This document shows positions 47,101 through 55,601 of a stretch of DNA of 64,000 nt, one piece after another. Location: positions 8,021,600-8,085,599 of the forward strand of contig JABAKD010000017.1 in assembly GCA_012845835.1 (NCBI GenBank), read 5' to 3'. The notes under the pieces are model-generated. The model was not told where the DNA came from. It ran no database searches and worked only from the letters and a program-made list of their open reading frames with translations. The translations under genes were made by a program, and so were the position numbers. Each line of letters starts with the position of its first letter. The first letter of the stretch is position 1. Origin of the DNA: Undaria pinnatifida. Its lineage: Eukaryota > Sar > Phaeophyceae > Laminariales > Alariaceae.

Positions 47101-50100
47101 CCCTGACCTTACCGAACCCTACCGAACTCTACCCTACCCTTACTTTACTCTCCCCTACCCTGCTCTTGCCCTACCCTACCCTACCCTACCCTACTCTACC
47201 CTACCCTACCCTACCCTACCCTACCCTACCCCACCCTACCCTACCCCACCCTACCGTGCATACCTTACCCTTACCCCGCCCGTGCTTTACCCTTTGCCTG
47301 CCCTCATCCTTACTCTACCCTACTCTGCCCTGCCCTGTCCGTACACTACCCTTGCCCTGCCCATGCCCTACCCTTTACCTACCCGATCTTACTTTACCTT
47401 ACCTTACCTTACCTTACCTTTCCTTACCTTACCTTACCTTACCTTACCTTACCTTACCTTACCTTACCTTACCTTACCTTACCTTACCTTATCTTATCTT
47501 ATCTTATCTTACCTTACCTTACCTCACCTTACCTTACCCTGCCCTGTTCTCCGGTGTTGCCGCCCTCACCGTCCTGGTTTGTTGCGACGCAGCGTTGTTT
47601 GGAACTGGCTGTTCTTTTCTGGAGAGGTAATCCTTACGATCGGAGTGTGGACTTCACACCTTCAAAGAGCTTTCCCTTCCATCAGGTGCGTGTGTCGTGT
47701 GTCCGTGTGTTTCCATGATTTTTGTGTGTGCGCATGGTTTGGGTTGTTGGGTCACTGTACATACTGTCCTGTTCATCAGTTATGTATGCATGTGTGTTCC
47801 ATGTATCCGTTATTTGATGTGTGTCCGTTTTTTGTATGTGTCCATGCATCCGTTATTTGGGTGTATGCATTTGTTCATGGTTGGGGCGTCCATGTGTCAT
47901 GATTTTGGTGTGTGTCCGGTCCATGTGTCCTTCTGTTTGGTGCATATCCCTTCTGCCCATACTTTGGGTGTGCGTTTATGCACCCATGGCTCTCAACCCC
48001 CCACCCCCCATCCCTGCTACCGCCACCACTCTCCTACCGCGCCCCCTCATCAGGGACCTGTGCACGATGGACGATCTGGTTGAGATCGACTCGAGCGTGT
48101 CAAACGAAGCAACTGTCTGCATCATGGTGCCCACAGCCGGGGAGAAAATGAAGAACCTGAAGCACGTGCTGCTGGGAGCCTACAGCCAGCGCATGTGGCC
48201 GTCGACCTTGTACGCCAGCCGCCAGCTGAGAATCGCTGTCCTAGACGAAAAGGGCAGGCACGAGGTGAGATATGACTTCTCGGAACCACTGCTCGTACGG
48301 TCAGGAGTGCGCGACTAAAAGCGAACCTGATGCACTGTACCACACCGCGGGAAATATTGGAATGAAAGTCAAACCGGACCGCTGTGATCCAGGAGGAAAT
48401 AAATAACGTGCTTTTTTTTTTTCGTTTTGGATTTTTTTTTCGGACAGGGGGGTGGGGGTCTTTAAAACATCTAAAACCTAGCGACAGTTGTTTTTTGTGA
48501 ACTTAGCTTCTTTTTCTTTCTGCCTTTTTTTTGTTCTATTTTTTCTATTTGGTTATGTGTTTATTTTTTGCTCGTTTTTTTTTTGGTTCTTTTTTGGCGC
48601 GGCCAGGTTCGCGACCTGGTGGAGAAGGTGTACAGCCTGGCGGAGGTCCTGGTGATTCCATCCGTGCAGCTGGAGCTGTGCACCAAGTTCGACGAACCCT
48701 TCATCACGCCCAAAATTTTCATGGACTACTTCAACCAGGTCAGTGTTTTTTCCGTCTCCTAGTATTTTACGACGTACAAGGTTAAGGTTCCCCTTCGAAG
48801 CTGTGCTTTTACTTGGAATCCCGGGGCTGTCGCAAGCTTACAAGGGAGAGCACAGGCGTTCGCTCCTCGTACCGGGTACTCGTAAGGCACCGGGCACACA
48901 GGGTGGGTAACACCGACAAGCCCACACAAATTGATTCAGGTAGTTATTAGTATACTCTGTAGTTCTACTTCGAAGTATTAAGATTGTCATTTCAGGGCTC
49001 TCTGGTAGCGTTCGGTTTTTTTTTGGGGGGGGGCGATGTGACGTTGTTCGTCGTTTCACAACAGACTTACATCGCAGGCGCTCGAGGTTATTGTTTTTGA
49101 GTCCATGATATGTGTTACGGGTTACGTGCCCTCGATTTCACGTCCTCCTCGCAGACGAAAAATGATTATTATTCAACTCTTTTTTTTGGGTATGCAAATA
49201 GCTTGAATTTTTTTTTTTGTGGTGTGTGCGCGATGTCAAAACGTGTCGACTCAGATGGATGCCCTTGACAAGTTCGTGTTCAGCGAAGCGTCCCACAAGG
49301 CATTCGACATCGCCCTTCGCATCGAAAACTACACCGGGGTGAAGACCAACAAGCTCGCCCGGGGTTCCAGCTCTTCCGGCGTGGTGAGCTGTTTATAGTT
49401 ACTGGACGCGATACGGTACAGTACATTATTTCGAGCGAATACGAGTTTGTAAATTACGCCGCATGTTTTTTTGTGCTGTGATTTTCATCCTCAATTTGTC
49501 CCATCTCCCCCCCCCCCCCCCCCCCCCCCCCATGCTTGGTCCCGCGTTTGTTATCCATGCAATTATGTCTGTTTCGAGTTGTTTTTTCCGTTGTATTTTG
49601 TCGCGATGTGCTTGGGTGTCGTGGCCCATGAATTATGTTCCCCACGATTTTTTGTTGTGTTTTCGCGCTTCCACTAGCGTGCCCCGTGTAAAGAGTTCCT
49701 CCCCTTGCGCGCCCCCCCCTCTGTCGCTGTTTTTGTTACAGCCTACCAAGGCGAAGAAGAAGGGAAAGGCTGCCAACATTCGACTCGAAGAGGGTAAGCC
49801 AGCGTTATCATGCAGTACATGTGTTTTTGCCGTTTGGTCGTTGTTAATATGCGTAATGTGTCCTTTCTATTGTCAGTAATGTGTCCTTCCTATTGTCAGT
49901 AATGTGTCCTTTCTATTGTCAGTATTGTGTCCTTCCTATTGTCAGTAATGTGTCCTTTCTATTGTCAGTATTGTGTCCTTTCTATTGTCAGTAATGTGTC
50001 CTATTGTCAGTAATGTGTCCTTTCTATTGTCAGTAATGTGTCCTTTCTATTGTCAGTATTGTGTCCTTCCTATTGTCAGTAATGTGTCATTTCTATTGTC

Positions 50101-51888
50101 AGTAATGTGTCCTTTCTATTGTCAGTATTGTGTCCTTCCTATTGTCAGTAATGTGGCCTTTCTATTGTCAGTAATGTGTCTTTTCTATTGTCAGTATTGT
50201 GTCCTTCCTATTGTCAGTAATGTGTCCTTTCTATTGTCAGTATTGTGTCCTTTCTATTATCAGTAATGTGTCCTTCCTATTGTCAGTAATGTGTCATTTC
50301 TATTGTCAGTAATGTGTCCTTTCTATTGTCAGTATTGTGTCCTTCCTATTGTCAGTAATGTGTCATTTCTATTGTCAGTAATGTGTCCTTTCTATTGTCA
50401 GTATTGTGTCCTTCCTATTGTCAGTAATGTGTCCTTTCTATTGTCAGTATTGTGTCCTTGTCCTTTTTATTGTCGTTTGTCAGTTTGTCGTTATATAAAA
50501 ATATTCCAAGGCCGTCAGCCGTGAGTTCGACGAATTTCAGGCCAATACTCATCTTGAGGACCTTGCATGAAACAGGAAACAAAAAGTGCAGCAGTACGTA
50601 CAGCAGTAGTACACCTGGTACGCGGAGAGCAGTTGTTTGGTTCTTGAGGACCTTGTTGGAAAACTATTAATATGGTGTTTTTTAGTGTTGTCATTTTTTG
50701 TTCGCTTTCTCGCCGCACCCCACCGCCTTCGTCGCTTGGCGTAGCACATACTACTCATACTTGTATCTGGTACTTGTTATTTTCGTCGCCAACTCGTGTC
50801 TTTTTGTCGGTTTTGTTTTTGTGTTACTTCTTACCTGGTGGTTCTATTTTCGTTTTTTTGTTTTTTCGGTCCCGGGTGCGCTCCTTGTAGGCTTCAAGCA
50901 GCTCTTCAACTCCACGCGCACCATCCCGTCCATCATCTACTCTGCCCGCGCTAGCCCCGGTACCCCTAAGGTAAGGCCAGTGTAGAAGCCAACGTCAATG
51001 GCGTGGAAACCCCGGGGAGAGTGAGGGACAATCTACTTGGAGTATGTATGGGTCTTTCTTTTGCGATGGGAAAATGGGTAGTGGAAACCCAGGGGGGGTC
51101 GGGGAAAGAGGAGTAGGGGGGCGCGGGTTATTCTCACTTGCCAACTGGCTCACGTTTGGGGTGAGATTTTTGGCCGGCAAGATGGCGAGAATTGGGGGGG
51201 GGGGGCGGGGGGGTTCTTTGGTGGCGTGCAAACTGGTTGAAGGGGGTGGGGAGGGGGGTTGGAGGAGTCATTAATGGTTTGAAAAGTGGTTGAGGGTGCG
51301 TGTTTATTAAGCCTGATCAAAATTTTTACGCCTTCGCAACTTGAAGCCCTTTTGGGGGGACAAATTACTTGAAGTTAGTGTAGGGAGGGGTTTTGGGGCT
51401 CTAGGGGCTAGCCCTTTTGTCACCGCAGTCCCGACATTGGGATAAAACACTTGGAGTTAGACTTGGATGGATCATTATAGGAGTTTGAAATGGGTTGGGT
51501 GACGAGACGCCCTCTCCCACGCGATTGGTCCGTGTGCACATACGTCGTATTATCGTATTCTGGTGTAGGTGAGTCCCAAGGCCGGAAACATGAACGCCGC
51601 TATCTTCCCGAACTCCCCCGGGGAGGACCCGGTTATCGGAGAAGCCGCCCGCATCGTCGTGGTGAACGACGCTAGGCACCGGCTCAAGACCGAGTTCCTG
51701 CAGCGCACGGTGCCGTACTTTTTCAAGCTCAACAGAAGGACCGGCAAGAACTTCGAGTGGGCTGATGTTGGCTTCGTGCAGACGCCCCAACGGTTCGAGG
51801 ACCTGAAAGACGGGGACCCGCTCGGAAACCACGCCGTGCTCACGTAAGTTCTTGACATCGCGCTTTTTTTTGTGTGTTTTCGTGATTT

Positions 51889-51919
<31 letters not shown>

Positions 51920-54900
51920 CTTTTGTGCTTTTTTATTGGTTTTCTCTCGCTCGCTGTGCGACAGGATGGGGCTGGAAGGAGGGATGAAGCAACCAATGAG
52001 CAAACAAGAGATCCAATTCCTATGTGCGCGAAGCCAAACCGAACAAACCAAACCAATCGCAACGACCCCACCTCACCTCCCACCTCACGTCACATCAAAC
52101 AAGAAAGAAAGCCTAAGCCAAACCCCAAACTACTGCACCCCACCCCAAGCCAACCCCAAGCCAACGCCTAAACCGAACCACCCGACCCCACAATAAACCG
52201 AAAACAAAAACAAAAACACAGGTTCTTCGTGTCGAACGTCAGCAAAGACGGAGTCGGCGGCGTCACCTCATGCGGGCAAGGTAGCCTCTGGCGAGTCGAC
52301 GCCCTCCGCGGCATGGCGGCAGACGGCACACAGAGCTGCGATTCTGAAAAGTCTCCGGACATCATCGGGCACGACTGCGGCTTCCGGTCTGAGGTCCTTA
52401 TCGAGGATACTCACACCTCCCTGGAGTTCTTCAAGTTGCAGTGGCGGTCGGCGTACGTGTGCGAACCGGGAGAGACGCTGGCGGTATGCGTGGAGCAGCC
52501 AAATACCGTGGCTTGGAGGGTCAAGCAGGTGGGTGGGTGGGGGTATGAATTTTGTGCTTGTGGTAACTGGATGAGTGTGTCCCTCTCAACTGTGACATCC
52601 TGGTTGAGGTGTTCAATTTCGTCATACTCGAGTGTATCTGTGTTCTCAGTGGTGGGAGGGAGAGCTGCTCTCACCCCGTCCCCCGACGAATTAACGCCAT
52701 CAACAACACCGCAGCTTTCATTCGATATGTCGCCATCACCACCACTTCTGCGAGGTCCCGCCGCCGCCGCCACCCCCCGGTAGGAGGGCTACGCACCCCC
52801 CCGCTCCCCCGAGGAAATAACGCCATCAACACCACCGCCATTATTCCTTATTGAGATTTGCCATCACCACCACTCCTGTCAAACCCTCCCCCTCCCCCCC
52901 GTCAATCTAACGCAACCCCTCTCCCCGCAAAATAATGCCGCCAGGTTTTCCGCTGGCACATCGGCGCCGTGCAGCTGCTGGTGAAGGACGGACCGTGCTT
53001 CGTGTGCACGTCCAAGATGCCCACCTTCCTCCACAAGATGTTCGGGCTCGATTCCCTCACCTACTACATCCAGGCCGTCGGAGGTTTCTTCATCATTTTG
53101 ATGTGAGTCAGGCACCATAGTCGAACCAGGGGCGAGCCCGTGTGCAAGATTTTGGACTGTTTTTTAGCCCCTCTCTGGTGCTGCAACGGTTAGTTTAGAG
53201 GCAAATGTAGGTGGAACTGGTGTGTGAGATATATCCCAGAAACTCCTTTCAACACGGTGGATCTCGAATTCGGTTTTCTTGTTCCCCTTCATCATCGCGG
53301 CCACCATACCCCAAAGCGAAAAACCCAGGGGGGAAAAAGAAAGAAAAAAAACGTCAGACGACAAAAAAAAAAATGTGTTGTCATATACTCCGGGGCATAT
53401 ATATATATATATATTTTGCATCCCATTTGTTATCCTCGCACTACTCTCGCCCTCCCTCCCAACAGTAACTCAAATCCGGGGTGACATAGCGGGCCCTCCT
53501 CCCCCCCTCCCCACTACAGTACGTGCCTTCATTTTTATCGCGAGTAGAATTCAGCATTTTCTTCTCAGGTCGACTCTCGTCGAATTGTACCTACCCACGC
53601 TGCTAGGCGCTCTCAGCAGTTAGTTGTTGATCCTTTTTGTTGTTGCATTTTTGCAAATACAGTCAAATGTCACCACGGTGGGATTCGAACTCAAGGACCA
53701 ACGCTAGTAGTACTCGAGGGTAACCACTAGATCACCGGGGTGGCCGGCTTTGGTTGTCACCTACCATGGTATTGATAAACGTCTTTTGGTCGGGGGCTTT
53801 GGTGCAAATCTCAGGCCCATCATGTTCAGCATCTTCCAGCAGACTCCGTTCGACACCGTGGGCCTTGAGTTCGTCTACTTCTTCTTCCCTTACATCATCA
53901 CGGCCACCATTCCCACCATCCTTGCCGTGGGCTGGAAGAACGTCAATCCCAACAGGGTGCTCACCGACGAGCAGTTCTGGCTCTCCACGTGTTACGTGCA
54001 GGTGAGGGGAGCGGAGGAGGTGGTGATTGGTGGTGGTGATGGTGTTGTGGTGGTGGTGGTGTTGGTGGTAGGCGGTGCCGTGATTGTTGTAGCTGTTGGT
54101 GGAGGTTGTTGGGGTGGTGGTCGTGGTTGATGATGGTTGTTTTTGTTGTGGTGTTGTGGTTGTTTTCGTTGTGGTGTGTGGTTATGGTTTATGTTGCTGT
54201 TGTTGTCACTATTGTTGTCGTTGTGTTGGTGTTGGTGTTTTGTGCTACGGTTGGCGGTGGTGCTGTTGTTGTTGCTGCTGCTGATATACTCTGCATTTGT
54301 TCCTTTCTCAAGACGGCGTTCCTTTCGTCCCGACATGGTCGATTTCGGGGACAATCAACTCAAATTGGTACATGTAACAACCTCTTTTCAATCCCTGCGC
54401 CCCCTCTCATGCGAGGGTCTATTGCCTCTTGACTACGGCGATGCATGACAATGAGCACGCCCCCGCCCCCTTCCCCACCAACCCTCACCCCTCTCCCCCT
54501 GATGGCCTGCGTCCTCTGTTTTTTTTCCCGCTCAGATCTGGGCGTTCGCATTAGGGGTCTGGAACCGGATCACCTGCGCAAACCCCGACAACGCGTGGAA
54601 CCTGGTGTGCCCCGTGTGGCCCCTCGGGCTCTTGTTCTGCCTCCTCATCACCAGCGCTGTCAACACCACCATCTACTGGATGTTCTACTTGTAAGTTTTT
54701 TTGCCGGACGAAGGGTTTCCAGAGAGACGGGGTGGGGACGAGGGAGAGGGGTAGAATACCACTACCAGGTAGTTCCTAAGTTTTGGGGTTCTGTTGTGCA
54801 AATCGTGTTGTGCTGTTACAATAACATTATACAACTGATGATTTCCCCCCAAAAATTGATTACCAGGGCTAGCTAATTGCAATCGGATAAAAACAGACAT

Positions 54901-55601
54901 TGCTGTACCAAGAACCCCCGAAAAACCCCCAAAAATTAAACACGTATAATGTACCAATATCTTTATGATTGGTGGAAAATAACCACCTAGAAGAGAAACC
55001 ACTCAATGACGAGCTAACAACCGATGAAGACCATAATTGTGTTAAAGGTTTAGAATGTGAAGTTTTAGGATTCTGTGGTGAAATCGTGTTACGACGTAAG
55101 AAATTTAGACTAAACTGCTTCCGTATTTTTCAATTTTGCGAAATATATACATTTTTTTTTTTCGTTTCTATTTAAGGCGTCGCCAGCGAAAATTGGAGCC
55201 ATGTGGCAGAATGTCGTGGAATTGGGTTTTAGAAGGCTATGCGTTCGGCAGAAGAAACTTCGTTTTCCACTATTTTGGCGTCGACTGCAGGACATGCGTA
55301 TTTTCTTTTGCGGGGAATGGAGTCGAATCGACGTGTCAATACTTTTGTCTATTGTCATGACTGGGTGCTAACGATGATGCTGTCAACAATAATGCCGCGC
55401 AGGGAGTTCGGCGAGGACGGCATATGGATTTTCCTCGCGTCTTTCGGCGCTTGCCTTGTGGTGATGTACTCGATCTGGCCGATGGTGAGGTTGTGGTGGC
55501 CGGGATGGGTCGCCCTCCCCTCGGCGTACCACCAGAAGTTCTGCTTAATCCTCATCTTCATTGCCCTCACCTGCGTGCTAGCCACCTTCCTAAATAATTA
55601 G
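28901..55601 (+). CDS. Cellulose-synthase-like family GT2 membrane glycosyltransferase, 25 exons, 1462 aa
   Basis: Predicted processive beta-glycan synthase using a UDP-sugar at a membrane. Exons: 28901-29107, 32591-32693, 39126-39298, 40926-41100, 41344-41618, 42122-42471, 42948-43112, 43382-43474, 43811-44107, 44401-44497, 45825-45929, 46228-46340, 46510-46767, 47593-47685, 48054-48264, 48607-48738, 49255-49383, 49742-49793, 50891-50970, 51569-51843, 52222-52528, 52945-53102, 53815-54001, 54536-54690, 55403-55601. All junctions are GT-AG, phases match throughout, and the sum is 4389 nt ending in TAG. GT2 signatures: VPTAGE (860-865), LDEKGR (898-903), KAGNMNAA (1040-1047), NDARH (1069-1073), FVQTPQ (1105-1110), IEDTHTS (1188-1194), QVFRW (1230-1234). 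Hydrophobic helices lie on both sides. The motif set points to CesA/BcsA rather than chitin synthase; there is no PilZ domain. The exact product is unknown. The first intron and the start are the least certain parts. Confidence 0.9.
29385..29800 (+). pseudogene. Two decayed copies of the 3' edge of GT2 exon 1
   Basis: The exon end encodes TISSVRE. Copies at about 29388-29440 and 29722-29800 contain GTGATCTCGAGCATC and GTGGCTATCTCGAGCATC and translate to ISSI...TIIRDE and ISSI...TMIRDA. Spacing is about 310-330 bp. They could also be read as two phase-compatible small exons, but similarity to the exon edge and weak splice sites favour decayed copies. Confidence 0.5.
30165..30562 (-). mobile_element. 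tRNA-headed SINE, family 2, copy 1
   Basis: Read on the minus strand it starts with a tRNA-like head (GTCGCCCCGGTGACGAATC...), has a B-box-like GAGTTCGAGCCCC, then a body shared with 37243-37546 (TGGGGCTTTTTCTTGTGCAC, GCAAGAACCGGGG, GTCCAGAAGCTG) and ends in a short A run near 30172. It lies in GT2 intron 1. The head carries about 60 bp absent from the other copy. Confidence 0.8.
30575..30790 (+). mobile_element. Partial body of SINE family 1
   Basis: Shares TCTCGCGATGAAAATGAAGG, GCGTACCGTAGTGG.GAGG and the gtcaagaag/gagaaaa blocks with the body of 34621-34965. The tRNA head is missing. It directly abuts the head of the family 2 copy at 30562. Confidence 0.6.
32239..32262. other. Perfect 24-bp palindrome
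   Basis: Two 12-base arms, CATTTGTCTCCG and its exact complement, meet without a spacer in GT2 intron 1. Purpose unknown; it may be a protein-binding site or the end of an element. Confidence 0.8.
32591..39298 (+). CDS. Exons 2 and 3 of the GT2 gene, N-terminal membrane region
   Basis: Exon 2 (32591-32693) encodes residues 70-104 with a hydrophobic segment ([14 protein letters not shown]) and leaves one base. Exon 3 (39126-39298) completes that glycine codon and encodes residues to 161, with an amphipathic/hydrophobic region ([17 protein letters not shown]). They are separated by a 6.4 kb intron full of repeats. Both exons have clear acceptors (tcacag, ttcag) and donors (gtgagg, gtacta). Confidence 0.75.
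34022..34235. mobile_element. Foldback (MITE-like) element, copy 1
   Basis: Left arm: ATACGCGCGATCGGAGTATC, GCAAAGATGAGTTTCGACAA, ATCTTCGATCTCACA.CTGG. Right arm: the same sequence inverted, ending AGATCGCGCAT near 34228. The TGAGGA.ACAC flank is also part of the family (34968, 40085). No coding capacity. Confidence 0.75.
34621..34965 (+). mobile_element. tRNA-headed SINE, family 1, copy 1
   Basis: Head GCCGGTCGCCCCGGTGGTCT with the A-box-like TCTAGTGGTTA and a B-box-like region, followed by a body shared with 53747-53400 (CAGCGTGGGTAGGTACAA, AATGAAGGCACGTAC.GTAG, CCCCGGATTTGAG) and an A-rich end. The head resembles a tRNA, but the T-stem pairs poorly, so it is not a working tRNA gene. Confidence 0.85.
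34966..35202. mobile_element. Foldback (MITE-like) element, copy 2
   Basis: It starts TGAGGACACACGCCCAGCAA then TACGCGCGATCGGAGTATC, and the right arm ends GTGATACTTCGATCGG near 35198. The arms are diverged. Confidence 0.7.
37243..37547 (+). mobile_element. tRNA-headed SINE, family 2, copy 2
   Basis: Head CCGGTCGCCCCGGTGGCGTA, B-box-like GTGAGTTCGAGCCCC near 37299-37313, a body colinear with 30562-30165, and a terminal poly(A) of about 18 at 37530-37547. It lies in GT2 intron 2. The intact poly(A) suggests recent mobility. Confidence 0.85.
38690..38915. mobile_element. Foldback (MITE-like) element, rearranged copy 3
   Basis: One inverted arm (ACGCTCCAGCTGTTAGATCG) is followed by two direct copies of the other arm (CACACACAG.TTGCAAAGATGAG at 38753 and 38840), indicating internal rearrangement. 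Single-arm relics lie at 38043-38085 and 39975-40090. Confidence 0.7.
39970..40090. mobile_element. Single arm of the foldback family
   Basis: ACGCTCCAGCTGTTAGATCG, TTTTGTCGAAGCTCATCTTTG, then GCGCGTATTACTGGGTGTGT and CCTCATCAAG. This is the inverted equivalent of the left end of 34966. Confidence 0.65.
40926..44107 (+). CDS. Exons 4-9 of the GT2 gene, long N-terminal cytosolic-type region
   Basis: These exons encode about residues 162-612. The region starts with a weakly hydrophobic part ([20 protein letters not shown]). It then becomes polar and low in complexity, with acidic clusters ([18 protein letters not shown]), serine-rich runs, and a basic [15 protein letters not shown] stretch. 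This looks like a disordered regulatory region with possible phosphorylation sites. I recognise no known domain. The length is unusual compared with bacterial BcsA, which has no such extension. Confidence 0.8.
41850..41905 (+). pseudogene. Decayed copy of the 5' edge of the GT2 exon at 42122
   Basis: Copy: GATGCCA...CTGCAG/GAGATGTTGAGGGACACCG. Real: GATGCCA...CCGCAG/GAGATGTTCAGGGACAGC. The offset is 243 bp, the acceptor is retained and the phase is the same. Confidence 0.8.
43677..43745 (+). repeat. CCCGTTTTTGGGGACAAAT dispersed repeat (representative copy)
   Basis: Related copies lie at 25177-25250 (+), 39600-39675 (-), 51340-51410 (+), 59785-59825 (+) and 60150-60195 (+), with shorter relics at 44665-44705, 51430-51490 and 57535-57565. 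Shared order: CCCGTTTT.GGGGACAA, TACTTGAAATTAGTGTAGGG, GGGGCTCTA.G. Confidence 0.7.
44401..47685 (+). CDS. Exons 10-14 of the GT2 gene, four membrane helices before the catalytic domain
   Basis: Exons 44401-44497, 45825-45929, 46228-46340, 46510-46767 and 47593-47685 encode residues 613-835. Four helices are visible: [54 protein letters not shown] and [15 protein letters not shown]. Between the first two lies a cysteine-containing acidic loop ([10 protein letters not shown]). This block sits where the N-terminal helices of BcsA-type synthases precede the glycosyltransferase domain. Confidence 0.85.
45570..45635 (+). pseudogene. Decayed copy of the acceptor region of the GT2 exon at 45825
   Basis: CTGCTGTCATTCCCGCCCTC then ATCCGTCGGCAG/ATTTT mirrors TTGCTGTCATTCCCACCCCT then ACCCGTCGGCAG/AATGT 206 bp downstream. 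A 25-base C run lies between them (45757-45781). Confidence 0.75.
46985..47090 (+). pseudogene. Decayed copy of part of the GT2 exon 46510-46767
   Basis: It translates to [17 protein letters not shown] then KHF-stop-TKL, against [17 protein letters not shown] then THFWIKL at about 46598-46690. The conserved Trp codon TGG is TAG here. It begins after ggtaaggttttgc and lies directly before the pentanucleotide array, about 390 bp downstream of its source. Intronic. Confidence 0.88.
47100..47545. repeat. Pentanucleotide array (CTACC then CCTTA type)
   Basis: TACCC/CTACC units to about 47240, mixed variants to 47390, then homogeneous ACCTT units to 47545. It lies within the GT2 intron 46768-47592. 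The pre-mRNA strand is almost free of G. Confidence 0.95.
48054..53102 (+). CDS. Exons 15-22 of the GT2 gene, catalytic domain
   Basis: These eight exons encode residues 835-1283, the GT-A core. In order: a [10 protein letters not shown] strand, LDEKGR (first Asp, D899), an insert of about 135 residues with a lysine-rich linker (AKKKGKAA), [13 protein letters not shown] in the DxD position, FVQTPQ, the IED acceptor-Asp motif (E1189-D1190), and QVFRW split across the junction 52528/52945. The motif following LDEKGR (VRDLVEKVY) matches the usual helix after the DDG loop. The changes at DDG and DxD are discussed in the findings. Confidence 0.9.
49853..50487. repeat. 23-bp minisatellite, about 27 units
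   Basis: The unit begins GTAATGTGTCC, continues with TTTCTA or TTCCTA, and ends TTGTCA. Variants (AATG/ATTG, TCC/TCA) alternate in a higher-order pattern. It lies inside the GT2 intron 49794-50890. Because 23 is not a multiple of 3, the long frames over it are artefacts. Confidence 0.95.
52670..52944. repeat. Acceptor-region triplication upstream of the GT2 exon at 52945
   Basis: CCCC.TCCCCCGA.GAA.TAACGCCATCA occurs near 52673 and 52797, followed by GCCATCACCACCACT.CTG in both. A third, shorter copy (CCCCTCTCCCCGCAAAATAA then TGCCGCCAG) forms the real acceptor. Confidence 0.75.
53400..53747 (-). mobile_element. tRNA-headed SINE, family 1, copy 2
   Basis: This copy lies antisense inside the GT2 intron 53103-53814. 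Its head reads GCCGGCCACCCCGGTGATCT, with B-box GAGTTCGAATCC. The body matches 34621-34965 almost throughout and ends at an AT dinucleotide run (53395-53415). Confidence 0.85.
53815..55601 (+). CDS. Exons 23-25 of the GT2 gene, C-terminal membrane helices
   Basis: Exons 53815-54001, 54536-54690 and 55403-55601 encode residues 1283-1462. Hydrophobic segments include [49 protein letters not shown] and [17 protein letters not shown]. The 54536 exon has no internal start-based open frame but is fixed by acceptor ctcag, donor gtaagt, and phase. The protein ends LATFLNN with TAG at 55599-55601. Confidence 0.88.

Noticed and set aside
47166-47902. Frames rich in Tyr-Pro-Thr-Leu-Pro
   Set aside because: They cover a pentanucleotide array; only the 47593-47685 part is a real exon.
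49853-50487. CRISPR-like regular repeats
   Set aside because: There are no spacers: the 23-bp units are contiguous, and the context is a eukaryotic intron.
49973-50524. Open frames with repeated [13 protein letters not shown]-type peptides
   Set aside because: They are a by-product of the 23-bp minisatellite inside an intron.
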